Shown piece by piece: positions 1 through 8,903 of a stretch of DNA of 64,000 bases; positions within the stretch are counted from its first letter, which is position 1, and each line of letters opens with the position of its first letter. The notes below the pieces were generated by a model. It made no database searches. It worked only from the letters and a program-made list of their open reading frames with translations, and was not told the origin of the DNA. The position numbers were made by a program, and so were the translations under genes. Source of the stretch: Thiocystis violacea (lineage in GTDB: Bacteria > Pseudomonadota > Gammaproteobacteria > Chromatiales > Chromatiaceae); the NCBI RefSeq assembly GCF_016583575.1, contig NZ_NRRG01000023.1:1-64000 (forward strand), given 5' to 3'.

Positions 1-2
1 CG

Positions 3-434
3 ACGAACTCCGGCGATGTGCTGACGCCGGAGCAGCGTTCGCTCTGCATGTCACGCATCCGTTCGCGCGATACGAAACCGGAGATCCTGATTCGTCGCGC
101 CCTCTTTGCCCGAGGCTACCGCTACCGTCTCCATGATCGAAAACGGCCCGGCCGGCCCGACATCGTCTTTCCCGGACGACGGGCGCTGATCCTGATTCAT
201 GGCTGTTTCTGGCACGCGCACGGCTGTCATCTGTCCGCCACTCCGACCACCCGCCGCGAGTTCTGGGAGAACAAGCTCCGGGAGAGTCGAGCAGGAGCGC
301 ATACTGAAACCCCTATACCCGATGAAATCGTTTCACAACCTCTCAGCCGCGCCAGGTCGCGAAGGCGCGATCGAGGGTGGCTTGCACACTGGAGAGCAGG
401 CGTTCGAGCGGTTTCTTGTGGGCGCGGTATTTGA
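3..434 (+). pseudogene. vsr: vsr-type mismatch endonuclease, 3'-truncated remnant (5' end outside window)
   Basis: The first 89 or so residues match the Vsr (very short patch repair) endonuclease family, which nicks at T:G mismatches left by deamination of 5-methylcytosine. Visible motifs are the N-terminal LTPEQRS..MSRIRSRDTKPE segment, the GRPDIVF metal-site strand and HGCFWHAHGC. Homology stops abruptly at FWENKLRES, near base 285. The C-terminal third normally present (Vsr is about 135-150 residues) is replaced by an arginine-rich tail that runs antisense into the 3' end of sohB. The frame is open to the left window edge, so the true start is probably upstream of the GTG at 18. No frameshifted continuation of the missing part was found. 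I infer an inactive remnant. No companion cytosine methyltransferase is visible. Confidence 0.7.
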
Positions 435-1353
435 GTTTGAGCAGTTCCATGTCCTCGCCGGCGTCCATCACGAAGTCGTCGCTGGTCTGGATGGCGTCCA
501 CCAGACCCAGTTCGACGGCTCGCTGGCCATGCCAGTATTCGCCCGTCGCGACCCGATCCAGATCGAGACTCGGCCGGTACTCGGCGACGAATGCCTTGAA
601 TAGGCGGTGGGTTTCCTCCAGTTGCTCGCACAATTTCCGCCGGCCCTCGTCGGTGTTCTCGCCGAAGAGCGTCAGGGTCCGTTTGTGCTCGCCGGCCGTG
701 TGAAGTTCGAAATCGACCCCGTGGCGCTCCAGCAGACGGTGGAAGTTGGGCAGCTCGGCCAGCACCCCGATGGAGCCCAGCACGGCGAATGGCGCGGCGA
801 TGATGCGATCGGCGACGCAGGCCATCAGATAGCCGCCGCTGGCGGCGACCTTGTCGACCGCGACCGTGAGCGGGAGGCCCTTGGCGCGGATGCGCGCCAA
901 TTGGGACGCCGCGAGCCCGTGTTCACTCACCATGCCGCCGGCATTGTCGAGCCGGATCAAGACCTGATCGCCCTCCCGCGCCTCCTGGATCAAGGCCGTC
1001 ACCAGAACCCGTAAGGCCCCGACCTCGCTGGCGCGAATATCGCCATTGAATTCGATGATGAACAGCCGTTTGCGCTCGGCATTCCCAGCCTTTTCGCGCG
1101 TTTTCTCACGCTTGCGTTCTTGCTTGAGGAAGGCTTTGTATTCCTTTCTCGGCAGGGAAAATTCCTTGAGCGCATGGTTCAGTGAGCGATAGCGTTCCTT
1201 GAGATCCGTGATCTCAAGCTGCTCCGGGTGCGCGCCGCCCGAGCGGGCGCGCAACGCCAGGATCAGCAGTAATCCGATCGCGACCAGCAGGGTCAGTGTC
1301 TTGGCCAGGAAAAGGCCGTAGTCGAACAGGGATGCCAACAGGAGTTCCATCAT
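343..1353 (-). CDS. sohB: SohB-like inner-membrane serine protease (S49 family)
   Basis: A 336-residue S49 peptidase of the SohB type, a serine-lysine-dyad membrane protease related to signal peptide peptidase. An N-terminal hydrophobic helix (about residues 5-35) anchors it. A charged linker rich in Lys, Arg and Glu (about 45-95) precedes the protease domain. The nucleophile is the serine in VAASGGY (about Ser172) and the general base is the lysine in HKRTLTLFGENT (about Lys224). Length and order match E. coli SohB. The longest frame begins with TTG at 1359; I chose the ATG at 1353, which has GAAGG about 10 bases upstream. It lies 56 bases downstream of thyA on the same strand and may be co-transcribed with gpmI-thyA. 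Confidence 0.9.
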   Translation of the reverse strand: MMELLLASLFDYGLFLAKTLTLLVAIGLLLILALRARSGGAHPEQLEITDLKERYRSLNHALKEFSLPRKEYKAFLKQERKREKTREKAGNAERKRLFIIEFNGDIRASEVGALRVLVTALIQEAREGDQVLIRLDNAGGMVSEHGLAASQLARIRAKGLPLTVAVDKVAASGGYLMACVADRIIAAPFAVLGSIGVLAELPNFHRLLERHGVDFELHTAGEHKRTLTLFGENTDEGRRKLCEQLEETHRLFKAFVAEYRPSLDLDRVATGEYWHGQRAVELGLVDAIQTSDDFVMDAGEDMELLKLKYRAHKKPLERLLSSVQATLDRAFATWRG

Positions 1354-1409
1354 GGACAAGAGCCTTCAAATTGAGAGGCACGCCCGTCTCGCGGGCGCGT
1401 CGTGAACCT

Positions 1410-2249
1410 TCAGACCGCGATCGGCGCGCGAATGACCGGGTGGGGATAGTAGCCGCGGATGTCGATGTCCTCGAAGCGATAGTCGAACAGGCTCGCCGGC
1501 CGACGATTGAGCGACAGGGTCGGCAGGGGCTTGGACTCGCGATCGAGCTGCTCGTACACGATCTCTGGCGTCAGATGGTTGCGATACAGATGCAGGTCGC
1601 CGAAGGTGTGGATGAACTCGCCCGCGACCAGATCGCACTGGTGGGCGATCAGATGCGTCAGCAGGGCATAGCTGGCGATATTGAAGGGCACTCCGAGAAA
1701 GAGATCGGCGCTGCGCTGATAGAGCTGACAGGAGAGGCGTCCGTTGGCCACGTAGAACTGAAAGAGGCAGTGGCAGGGCGCGAGCGCCATGTGTCCGGCC
1801 GCGACATTGGCCTGGGGACTGATTGTCTCGTCGGGTAGATCCGCCGGGTTCCAGGCCGAGACCACCAGCCGGCGCGAGTCCGGCCGGGTCCGGATCGTCT
1901 CGACCAGATCGGCGAGCTGGTCGATCACCCGTCCGTCGGGGCAAGGCCAGGCGCGCCACTGGGCGCCATAGATGGGGCCAAGATTCCCATCCTCGTCGGC
2001 CCATTCGTCCCAGAGGGTGACGCCCTCCCCGCGCAGCACGCCGTTGTCGGTCGAGCCGGACAGGAACCACAGCAGTTCGTGGATCAGGCTCTTGAGATGG
2101 ATGCGCTTGGTGGTGAGCAGCGGAAAGCCGTCGGCCAGATCGAAACGAACCTGGCGTCCGAAAACCGAGCGGGTGCCGACCCCGGTCCGGTCGCCCTTGT
2201 CGGTTCCGTTCTCGATGACATCGCGCAGCAAGTCCAGGTAGATGCGCAT
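1410..2249 (-). CDS. thyA: thymidylate synthase ThyA
   Basis: Converts dUMP to dTMP using 5,10-methylenetetrahydrofolate as carbon donor and reductant. All core motifs are present in 279 residues: the N-terminal [11 protein letters not shown] phosphate-binding arginine loop, the WFLSG helix, YGAQWR, the nucleophile in [12 protein letters not shown] (Cys159), [14 protein letters not shown] and the C-terminal [10 protein letters not shown]. It is somewhat longer than the 264-residue E. coli enzyme because of a short insertion before the catalytic loop (about residues 140-155), a variant known in the family. The start lies 3 bases after the gpmI stop, so translation is probably coupled to gpmI. 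The folate enzyme folP lies elsewhere in the window. Confidence 0.97.
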   Translation of the reverse strand: MRIYLDLLRDVIENGTDKGDRTGVGTRSVFGRQVRFDLADGFPLLTTKRIHLKSLIHELLWFLSGSTDNGVLRGEGVTLWDEWADEDGNLGPIYGAQWRAWPCPDGRVIDQLADLVETIRTRPDSRRLVVSAWNPADLPDETISPQANVAAGHMALAPCHCLFQFYVANGRLSCQLYQRSADLFLGVPFNIASYALLTHLIAHQCDLVAGEFIHTFGDLHLYRNHLTPEIVYEQLDRESKPLPTLSLNRRPASLFDYRFEDIDIRGYYPHPVIRAPIAV

Positions 2250-2252
2250 GGC

Positions 2253-3800
2253 TCAGGTCATCGCCGGGCCGAGCAGGAGCGAGCGGCCGTCCATGGTATC
2301 GGGCACGGGAATCCCCATGAGCGAGAGCACGGTGGGCGCGATGTCCTTGATGCCGCCGCCGGTCGAGAGCCGCCAGGGCACCTCGTCCACGATCAGACAG
2401 GGCACCGGATAGAGGCTGTGCTGGGTGTGCGGCTCGCCGGTGACCGGATCGATCAGCTCGTCGCAGTTGCCGTGGTCAGCAGTGAGGATGATCGAGTAGC
2501 CGGCCGCGACCGCCGCGTCCATCACCCGTCCGGCCTCATGATCGAGCGTCTCGACCGCCGCGATGACCGCCTCGCGCACGGCAGTATGACCGACCATGTC
2601 GCCATTGGCGAAGTTGACCACGATGAAGGGATAGACGCGGCGTTCGAGCGCCTCGATCACGGTGTCCGCGACCGCCGGCGCGCTCATCTCCGGTTGCAGG
2701 TCATAGGTCGCCACCTTGGGCGAAGGGATGAGGGCGCGCTCCTCGCCGGGGAAGGGCTCGTCGCGCCCACCGTTGAAGAAGAAGGTGACGTGCGCGTATT
2801 TCTCGGTCTCGGCGCAATGGAACTGCGGCAGGCCGTCCCCGCTCAGGATTTCGCCGAGGGTGGTCTTGGGCATGTCGTGGTCGAAGGCGAAGGGCAGCCC
2901 GTACCACTGGTCGTATTCCATCATGCAGGTGACCCGGGCCCCGGTCATGCCCCGTCGGTCGAACTCGGCGAAGTCGGGCTTGAAGAGCGCGGACACCAGT
3001 TGACGGGGCCGATCCTTGCGGAAGTTGATGTGGATGACCTGATCGCCGTTCTGGATGGTCTCGCCACCCTCGATCAGCGTGGGATGGATGAACTCGTCGT
3101 CCTCGCCGGCCGCGTAGGCGGCCTCGATCGCCTCGCGGGCGCTCGCGGCGTGTCGCCCTTCCCCGTCGACCATCGCCCGCCAGGCCAGTTCGGTACGATC
3201 CCAACGGTTGTCGCGGTCCATGGCGTAATAGCGGCCAGAGACGCTGGCGATCTGGCCGCCGGCGACTTCCAGCGCGCCTTCGACGCTCTTGAGATAGTTC
3301 AGGGCCGAGCGCGGGGGCGTGTCGCGACCGTCGGTGAAGATGTGGACCATGGGTCGCGCGCCCTGATGCTTGCAGAGCTTGATCAGGGCGTTGAGATGAT
3401 GGACGTGGCTGTGGACGCCGCCGTCCGAGACCAGCCCCATGAGATGGATCGGTCGGCCCTGCGCGGCGGCGGCCTGGGCGGCGGCGACCAGGGCGCGGTT
3501 CTCGAAGAAGCTGTGATCCGCGATCGCCTGGTCGATCAGGACCAGATCCTGGAACACCACGCAGCCGGACCCGAGGGTCATGTGCCCGACCTCCGAGTTA
3601 CCCATCTGTCCGTCCGGCAGCCCGACCGACAGCCCCGACGCCAGGATGGCGATATGCGGATTACTGGAGAAGTAGCGATCGAGGTTCGGCGTGCGAGCCA
3701 GCGCGACCGCGTTGTTGGCCTTGGATGGATTCAGACCGAAGCCATCCAGGATGATCAGGATGACGGGGCGGCGCGGGAGGTTCTTCATGGGGTCGCTCAT
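2253..3800 (-). CDS. gpmI: 2,3-bisphosphoglycerate-independent phosphoglycerate mutase
   Basis: Interconverts 3- and 2-phosphoglycerate in glycolysis and gluconeogenesis through a phosphoserine intermediate with two Mn ions. At 515 residues it has the usual length. The alkaline-phosphatase-like domain starts with ILIILDGFG, with the first metal aspartate. The nucleophilic serine is in QMGNSEVGH (Ser69). The HSHVHHL and FTDGRDTPP segments and the C-terminal metal site TADHGNCDEL are intact. The ATG at 3800 is preceded by GAGGAA at good spacing. It heads a leftward gpmI-thyA-sohB group and is divergent from glgC across about 210 bases. The link to carbon storage by position is inference. Confidence 0.97.
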   Translation of the reverse strand: MSDPMKNLPRRPVILIILDGFGLNPSKANNAVALARTPNLDRYFSSNPHIAILASGLSVGLPDGQMGNSEVGHMTLGSGCVVFQDLVLIDQAIADHSFFENRALVAAAQAAAAQGRPIHLMGLVSDGGVHSHVHHLNALIKLCKHQGARPMVHIFTDGRDTPPRSALNYLKSVEGALEVAGGQIASVSGRYYAMDRDNRWDRTELAWRAMVDGEGRHAASAREAIEAAYAAGEDDEFIHPTLIEGGETIQNGDQVIHINFRKDRPRQLVSALFKPDFAEFDRRGMTGARVTCMMEYDQWYGLPFAFDHDMPKTTLGEILSGDGLPQFHCAETEKYAHVTFFFNGGRDEPFPGEERALIPSPKVATYDLQPEMSAPAVADTVIEALERRVYPFIVVNFANGDMVGHTAVREAVIAAVETLDHEAGRVMDAAVAAGYSIILTADHGNCDELIDPVTGEPHTQHSLYPVPCLIVDEVPWRLSTGGGIKDIAPTVLSLMGIPVPDTMDGRSLLLGPAMT

Positions 3801-4010
3801 GGCTGCATTCCTCGGAAAGTGGCTATTCTAGCCGGAAGGGAGGGCTCCGAAACGATCCGGACGCGGCGACCCTCGATGGACGGAGGCGATCGCGTTTCTC
3901 CGCCGAAACGCGCGGGTGCCAAATATCAGGAAACCTCCGATCGAGAGGATTATCATGGGGCGCCAATATCAACAGTAGAAGTGCCCCCGCCACGGGGCCG
4001 CGGAGGATTC

Positions 4011-5270
4011 ATGCAGAACGACCGTATCATCGCCTTCGTCATGGCCGGTGGCCAAGGCTCCCGACTCCAACCGCTCACCACCGGACGCTCCAAGCCCTCG
4101 GTCCCCTTCGGTTCCCGCTACCGGATCGTCGATTTCGTCCTCAGCAATCTGGTCAACTCCCAGATCCAGACCATTTATCTGCTGGTCCAGTACAAATCGC
4201 AATCGCTGATCGAGCACGTCCGCAAGGCCTGGACCATCTCGCCCCTGCTTCAAAACCAGTTCGTCACCGTGGTGCCCCCGCAGATGATGACCGGCGAGCA
4301 CTGGTTCCAGGGCACGGCGGACGCCGTCAACCAGAACATCAACCTGATCGAGGAACATCGTCCGAGCCTGGTCGCGGTGTTCGGCGCGGATCACATCTAC
4401 CGCATGGATATCCGCCAGATGGTCGATTTCCACCGTGATCGCAAGGCCGACGTGAGCATCGCCGCCCTACCCGTCCCGCTGCGCGAGGCGACCGAATTCG
4501 GCGTCATCGCGGCGGACGCGGACGGCCGGATCCGCGCCTTCGAGGAGAAACCCGCCCATCCCACGCCGCTAGCCTCGGACCCCTCCATGGCCTTCGCCTC
4601 GATGGGCAATTACATCTTCAGTACCGAGGTGTTGATGAAGGCGCTCAAGGAGGCCCAGGAGGCGGGCGAGACCGACTTCGGCCAGCATGTGCTGCCGCGG
4701 CTGCTGCGCACCCATCGCCTCTTCGCCTACGACTTCGCGACCAACGAGATCCCCGGCGTTCAGCCCTATGAGACGCGGGTCTACTGGCGCGATGTCGGCA
4801 ACCTCGACGCCTATTTCGACGCCCATCTGGACGTGTTGGGCGCCGAGCCGACCTTCGATATGTTCAATCCGGACTGGCCGATCTACTCCAGCGGCTATCA
4901 GGGACCGGTGGCGCGGGTGCTTGGCGGCTACATCGAAAACGCCCTGCTCGGCGCGGCGACCATGGTCCACAAGGGGGCGACCATCAAGAACTCCATCATC
5001 CGCCGCGAGGCGGTGATCGAGGAGGACGTGGTGCTGGAGGACTGCATCATCATGGACTACGTGCGCGTCTGTCGCGGCGCGCATCTGCGCCGGTGCATCG
5101 TCGACCGGCATAACATCATCGAGGCCGGCGACCGCATCGGTTTCGACTCGGACAAGGACAGCCAGCGCTTCGATGTCAGCCCCGGTGGCATCACCGTGAT
5201 TCCTCAGGGCCGCGTCAGCTACTTCGCCCGTGACATCCGGGGTTCCGGGCGGCGCGGCTATTCAGAATAA
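4011..5270 (+). CDS. glgC: glucose-1-phosphate adenylyltransferase GlgC
   Basis: Makes ADP-glucose from glucose-1-phosphate and ATP, the committed step of bacterial glycogen synthesis. The 419-residue product has the nucleotidyltransferase domain first (GGQGSRL loop at 13-19, KPSVPFG at 28-34, then WFQGTADAV and VFGADHIYRMD). A left-handed beta-helix follows from about residue 295 with NSIIRREAVIEEDVVLEDCIIMD-type repeats (given here as a motif class). The frame stays open for about 640 codons upstream, antisense to thyA and gpmI; the ATG at 4011 with GGAGG at 4002-4006 is the clear start. Its stop abuts the stop of the convergent permease gene with no spacer. glgA and glgX are in a separate operon 4-11 kb to the right. 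Confidence 0.96.
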   Translation: MQNDRIIAFVMAGGQGSRLQPLTTGRSKPSVPFGSRYRIVDFVLSNLVNSQIQTIYLLVQYKSQSLIEHVRKAWTISPLLQNQFVTVVPPQMMTGEHWFQGTADAVNQNINLIEEHRPSLVAVFGADHIYRMDIRQMVDFHRDRKADVSIAALPVPLREATEFGVIAADADGRIRAFEEKPAHPTPLASDPSMAFASMGNYIFSTEVLMKALKEAQEAGETDFGQHVLPRLLRTHRLFAYDFATNEIPGVQPYETRVYWRDVGNLDAYFDAHLDVLGAEPTFDMFNPDWPIYSSGYQGPVARVLGGYIENALLGAATMVHKGATIKNSIIRREAVIEEDVVLEDCIIMDYVRVCRGAHLRRCIVDRHNIIEAGDRIGFDSDKDSQRFDVSPGGITVIPQGRVSYFARDIRGSGRRGYSE

Positions 5271-6191
5271 TCAGCCGACCCGGATCCGTGGATCCACGGC
5301 GACATAGAGCAGATCGGTCGCCGTGTTGACCAGCAGATAGCTCAGACTGATGAGCAGCACCGCCGCCTGTACCAGCGGATAATCCCGGGTCTGGATCGCC
5401 TCGATCAGCAGGCTCCCCAGACCCGGCCAGGCGAAGACGGTCTCCGTCACCACCGCCCCGCCAAGCAGCGCCCCGAATTGCATCCCGATCAGCGTCAGGA
5501 TCGGCAGCCAGGCGTTACGCAGGGCGTGCCGCCAGAGCACTGCCGTCGGCCCCAGCCCCTTGGCGCGCGCGGTGCGGATATAGTCCTCCCCCAACACCTC
5601 CAGCACGCTGCTTCGCACCATGCGCGCCAGAATCGCGGCGAGCCCGGTCCCCAGGGTGATCGCCGGCAGCACCAGACTGGCCACCCCCTCGCGGCCACTG
5701 ACCGGCGTCCAGCCGAGCCAGAGCGAAAACACCAGGATGAGGATCGGACCCAGCCAGAAATTCGGGATCGCCGCGCCCAGCATGGAAAAACCCATGGCGC
5801 CGCGATCGATCGCGCCACCCTGATGCTGGGCGGCCACGACCCCGAGTGGAATGGCGATCAGGATCGCCAGCGCGAGCGCGGCGATCGCCAGCTCCAGGGT
5901 CGGGCCGATACGCTCGGCGAGCAGGTCAGCCACTGGCCGTTGCGCGTGGAGCGATGTGCCCAGATCCAACCGGGCGAGCCGCGTCAGATACTCCAGGTAT
6001 TGCACGCCCAGCGGCCGGTCGAGCCCGAGCGAGGCACGCAGCGCGGCCTGATCGGCCGGACGCGCGCCCTCCCCCAGCATCACCGCCACCGGATCGCCCG
6101 GAACCAGGTGGATGAGCAGAAAGACCAGGGTACAGACACCCAGAACGACCAGCGCGGCCGAGCCCAAGCGCGTCAGCACCCGCTCAACCAC
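5271..6191 (-). CDS. solitary DppB/OppB-type ABC transporter permease
   Basis: An inner-membrane permease of the binding-protein-dependent peptide/nickel class. It has a first helix followed by the family motif FLLIHLVPGDPV, about six membrane spans in all, and the EAA loop EDYIRTARAKGLGPTAVLWRHA before the last spans. Its 306 residues are the normal length. It begins with GTG and overlaps the end of the YkuD gene by 8 bases, so it is the last gene of a folP-mtgA-YkuD-permease operon. What is odd is that no DppC partner, ATPase or binding protein is adjacent; the next gene on the left is convergent glgC. It probably works with subunits encoded elsewhere. Import of peptidoglycan-derived peptides is a guess from context. 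Confidence 0.85.
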   Translation of the reverse strand: MVERVLTRLGSAALVVLGVCTLVFLLIHLVPGDPVAVMLGEGARPADQAALRASLGLDRPLGVQYLEYLTRLARLDLGTSLHAQRPVADLLAERIGPTLELAIAALALAILIAIPLGVVAAQHQGGAIDRGAMGFSMLGAAIPNFWLGPILILVFSLWLGWTPVSGREGVASLVLPAITLGTGLAAILARMVRSSVLEVLGEDYIRTARAKGLGPTAVLWRHALRNAWLPILTLIGMQFGALLGGAVVTETVFAWPGLGSLLIEAIQTRDYPLVQAAVLLISLSYLLVNTATDLLYVAVDPRIRVG

Positions 6192-6702
6192 CGCGAATCT
6201 CCACCAGCGTCCCGGTCGGCGTTTGGTCGAACAACTCGATCAGATCCAGATTGCGCATGCGGATACAGCCATGCGAACGGGGCTCGCCCATGGGTTCCGA
6301 ATCCGGGCAGCCATGGATATAGATGAAACGTCTCAGGGTATCGACACAACCGCCGCGATTGCGTCCAGGCTCGCAGCCGCCAAGCCAGAGGATCCGGGTC
6401 AGGATCCAATCCCGATCCGGAAACCGGGCGGCCAGGGCTGCGTCATGGATCTCGCCCGTCGGCCGCCGCCCCCGAAAGACGGTCCCGACCGGACAGCCCT
6501 CGCCGATACGGATCCGCACCCGATGCCGCCCTCGGGGCGTGCAACCGCTCCCGCCGAGTTCGCCTACCCCATTGAGCCCGGTCGACACCGGGTAGTGGAG
6601 TCTGGATCGCGGCCCCTCGAACAGGGTCAGGGTTTGCCGCTCGATATCGACCAGGATGTTTCTCCGCATCTGTTTCCCCATCGATTCTCGTGGCGCGACC
6701 AT
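6184..6702 (-). CDS. YkuD-fold enzyme without signal peptide, probable cytoplasmic L,D-carboxypeptidase
   Basis: A 172-residue YkuD-domain protein. The active-site signature is complete: the conserved histidine in YIHGCPDSEPMG (His130) and SHGCIRM with catalytic Cys146. YkuD enzymes are usually exported L,D-transpeptidases, but this one begins MVAPRESMGKQMRRN, with no signal peptide, membrane helix or peptidoglycan-binding module. Signal-less YkuD proteins such as ElsL of Acinetobacter and LdcV of Vibrio are cytoplasmic L,D-carboxypeptidases that trim recycled tetrapeptides. That role fits this compact form and is my inference. The ATG at 6702 has AGGA six bases upstream. The gene lies 12 bases after mtgA and overlaps the following permease by 8 bases. 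Confidence 0.75.
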   Translation of the reverse strand: MVAPRESMGKQMRRNILVDIERQTLTLFEGPRSRLHYPVSTGLNGVGELGGSGCTPRGRHRVRIRIGEGCPVGTVFRGRRPTGEIHDAALAARFPDRDWILTRILWLGGCEPGRNRGGCVDTLRRFIYIHGCPDSEPMGEPRSHGCIRMRNLDLIELFDQTPTGTLVEIRGG

Positions 6703-6714
6703 GGAATTCCTGTC

Positions 6715-7431
6715 TTACCTCAACGGACGCTCGCCAAGCTGGCGCATCTGCCGGCCGATCCAGTCCGCGCGCCGTCGCACCCTGGCGGACGGTGCGTCCA
6801 GGCGATAGATGTTGGGATTGGGGAGCACGGCGGCGAGCAGCGCGGCCTCGCGAGCGCCAACCGCCGAGACGGGGCGATCCAGATAGCGCCAACTGGCCGC
6901 GCCGACGCCATAGGTCTCGGGTCCGAACTGGGCGATATTGAGATAGATCTCCAGGATCCGTTGCTTCGACCAGAGGGTCTCGATGAGCACCGTTAGCCAG
7001 GCTTCCAGCGCCTTGCGCGGATAGTCGCGCCCCGACCAGAGAAAGAGGTTCTTCGCCGTCTGCTGGCTGATGGTACTGGCGCCACGCAGTCGCCCTCCGG
7101 CCTGGGCCTGCGCCATGGCCTTGCGGATCTCGACCAGATCGAAGCCATTGTGATCGGGGAAGCGTTGATCCTCGGCCGCGATCACGGCCCGGGCGAGCGT
7201 GCCGGGAATCCGCTCCCAGTCGACCCACTCGTGATGGATGGGCAGCGGCTCCCCGGACCCCAATCGCGCGGAGATCTGGTGTTGGAGCATCACGGCCGAG
7301 GTCGGCGGATCCACCCAGCGCAGCATCAGAACCAACGTCGATGAGAGAACCAGAAAGCCGGCGATCAGCGCCAGCGACCATTTCAGGAATCGGCCCGACC
7401 AGTGTTTGAAACGCCTCATGTTCATCGCCAT
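6715..7431 (-). CDS. mtgA: monofunctional biosynthetic peptidoglycan transglycosylase MtgA
   Basis: Polymerises glycan strands from lipid II at the inner membrane. The 238-residue protein has one N-terminal membrane anchor (about residues 17-38) and a GT51 domain. The catalytic glutamate is in AAEDQRFPDHNGFD (Glu87), followed by RGASTISQQTAKNLFLWSGR, the lysine-rich KQRILEIYLN motif and the FGPETYGVGAA segment. The frame is open further upstream into folP, but the ATG at 7431 overlaps the folP stop as TGATG and starts just before the anchor. Length matches the E. coli enzyme. It is the second gene of a four-gene operon. Confidence 0.93.
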   Translation of the reverse strand: MAMNMRRFKHWSGRFLKWSLALIAGFLVLSSTLVLMLRWVDPPTSAVMLQHQISARLGSGEPLPIHHEWVDWERIPGTLARAVIAAEDQRFPDHNGFDLVEIRKAMAQAQAGGRLRGASTISQQTAKNLFLWSGRDYPRKALEAWLTVLIETLWSKQRILEIYLNIAQFGPETYGVGAASWRYLDRPVSAVGAREAALLAAVLPNPNIYRLDAPSARVRRRADWIGRQMRQLGERPLR

Positions 7432-8264
7432 CAGCCCGCGCGACGGATCGCCCAGGCCATATCGGCGGCCTGACGGTTGCCGGCCACGTCGTGAACGCGG
7501 AAGACCTGGACTCCGGCCATGACGCCAAGGCTGGTGGTCGCGCAGGTCGCGGGCATCAGCTCGGTAGGTTCGACGCCACCGCAAATAGTGCCCATGAAAC
7601 GCTTGCGGCTGGTTCCCAGCAACAGGGGGAAGCCCAGGCTCGCCAGGCGACCGAGCCCGGCCAGCAGGGCGAGGTTATGCTCCACGAGCTTGCCGAACCC
7701 GATACCGGGATCGATCAGGATCCGGCTCTCGCGCACGCCCGCCGTCAGGGCCGCCTCGACACGGGCGGCGAGATGATCGCGCACCTCGGTCACGACGTCC
7801 GAGTAACGCGGATCCAGTTGCATCGTCTCCGGCAGGCCCGGACGATGCATCAGCACGATGGGGACGTCCCGCTCGGCGGCCAGGGGCAGCATGGCGGGAT
7901 CATCGAGTCCCGCCGAGGTGTCGTTGATCCAACTCGCGCCCGCGTCCAGCGCGGCGCGGGCGACAAGCGCCAGGGTGGTGTCGATACTGATCGGGATCTC
8001 GGACGGAACCCGTTCGCGTATGCGCCGAATCACCTCCAGAACCCGAAGCTCCTGTTCCTCGGGCGGAACCGGTCGCGAACCTGGGCGCGTCGATTCGCCG
8101 CCGATGTCGATGATGTCCGCGCCCTGGTCCAGCATCGCCAGGGCTTGCCGCAGGGCCGAGTCGGGATCCCCGTACCGTCCTCCATCCGAAAAGCTATCCG
8201 GAGTGAGGTTGAGGATGCCCATGATGAGCGGAGGACGGAGGCCGTCGTGGAATGGTTCGTTCAT
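7431..8264 (-). CDS. folP: dihydropteroate synthase FolP
   Basis: Joins 6-hydroxymethyl-dihydropterin pyrophosphate to 4-aminobenzoate in folate synthesis; the target of sulfonamides. The 277-residue TIM barrel shows the two Pfam signatures: GILNLTPDSFSDGG near residues 16-29 and DIIDIGGESTRPG near 50-62. It also has SIDTT, WINDTSAG, the DPGIGFGK strand and the phosphate-binding TSRKRFMG. The open frame extends about 230 codons upstream without homology, so the start is the ATG at 8264. FolP is commonly followed by glmM in gammaproteobacteria; here mtgA overlaps its stop instead, giving an operon with two cell-wall enzymes. Confidence 0.96.
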   Translation of the reverse strand: MNEPFHDGLRPPLIMGILNLTPDSFSDGGRYGDPDSALRQALAMLDQGADIIDIGGESTRPGSRPVPPEEQELRVLEVIRRIRERVPSEIPISIDTTLALVARAALDAGASWINDTSAGLDDPAMLPLAAERDVPIVLMHRPGLPETMQLDPRYSDVVTEVRDHLAARVEAALTAGVRESRILIDPGIGFGKLVEHNLALLAGLGRLASLGFPLLLGTSRKRFMGTICGGVEPTELMPATCATTSLGVMAGVQVFRVHDVAGNRQAADMAWAIRRAG

Positions 8265-8417
8265 GGTGGACCGGATGATGACGGAAGACTTTGACGCCAG
8301 AGCTTGGGCGCGCGCATGATTTTGACAGGATATCGAATCCGCGCCAGCCGTGAAGGGTCCGTCCCGACCGCTCGCGCACCGGACGCGGCCAGAACCAAGC
8401 CTTAAGAGACACCTGAC

Positions 8418-8783
8418 ATGAATCAGAACCCCCCGGCCCTGATAACCTCGGTAGTCGCTGCGGTCGTGATCTCGGGATGCGCGCTCTCCGGCGGCCCGGT
8501 CGGCGCGCCGCCCCCACTCCGACAGCCCTCCGAGGCCGGCACCCTCGTCATCAGTCGGGACGGCTCGCTGATCGGGCTGTTCGGGACGATGCGCGTCAAG
8601 CTCAACGACCGCGACATCTATCGCCTGGGCCTCAATCAGAGCTACAGTACACGCTTGGATCCAGGGGAGTATTTTCTCCGCTATTCGATCGGGCTCAATG
8701 ACTGCGGTGGAGCCTTTGGTATCAGGCCGAGACAGACCCTGAGACTGCGTCTGTCGCCGACTTGCATCATGTCGCGCCAATGA
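8418..8783 (+). CDS. small secreted lipoprotein, function unknown
   Basis: A 121-residue protein with a type II signal peptide: a hydrophobic stretch followed by a lipobox ending VISGC, so the mature protein should start at about Cys21. The rest forms a short beta-rich domain with GTLVISRDGSLIGLFG followed by a tyrosine- and glycine-containing LDPGEYFLRYS strand. This pattern is seen in small lipoproteins with PEGA- or DUF2846-like folds, but I cannot assign a family. Two cysteines (CGG and TCI) remain in the mature part and could pair. It stands alone between folP and a PilZ gene. Confidence 0.7.
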   Translation: MNQNPPALITSVVAAVVISGCALSGGPVGAPPPLRQPSEAGTLVISRDGSLIGLFGTMRVKLNDRDIYRLGLNQSYSTRLDPGEYFLRYSIGLNDCGGAFGIRPRQTLRLRLSPTCIMSRQ

Positions 8784-8903
8784 GAACGCCGTGATCCGTT
8801 CTCCATGCCCATGGAGTTCGATGGATTGCGAATAGGCTATCGAAACGATCCACACTGAGTCGTCCGGAGCGGTGTCTTTCCCACAACAAGAGGAAACAGA
8901 TCC

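Noticed and set aside
2079-4010. Open rightward frame of about 640 codons before glgC
   Set aside because: It is antisense to thyA and gpmI, has biased composition from high GC, and glgC has its own ribosome-binding site and ATG at 4011.
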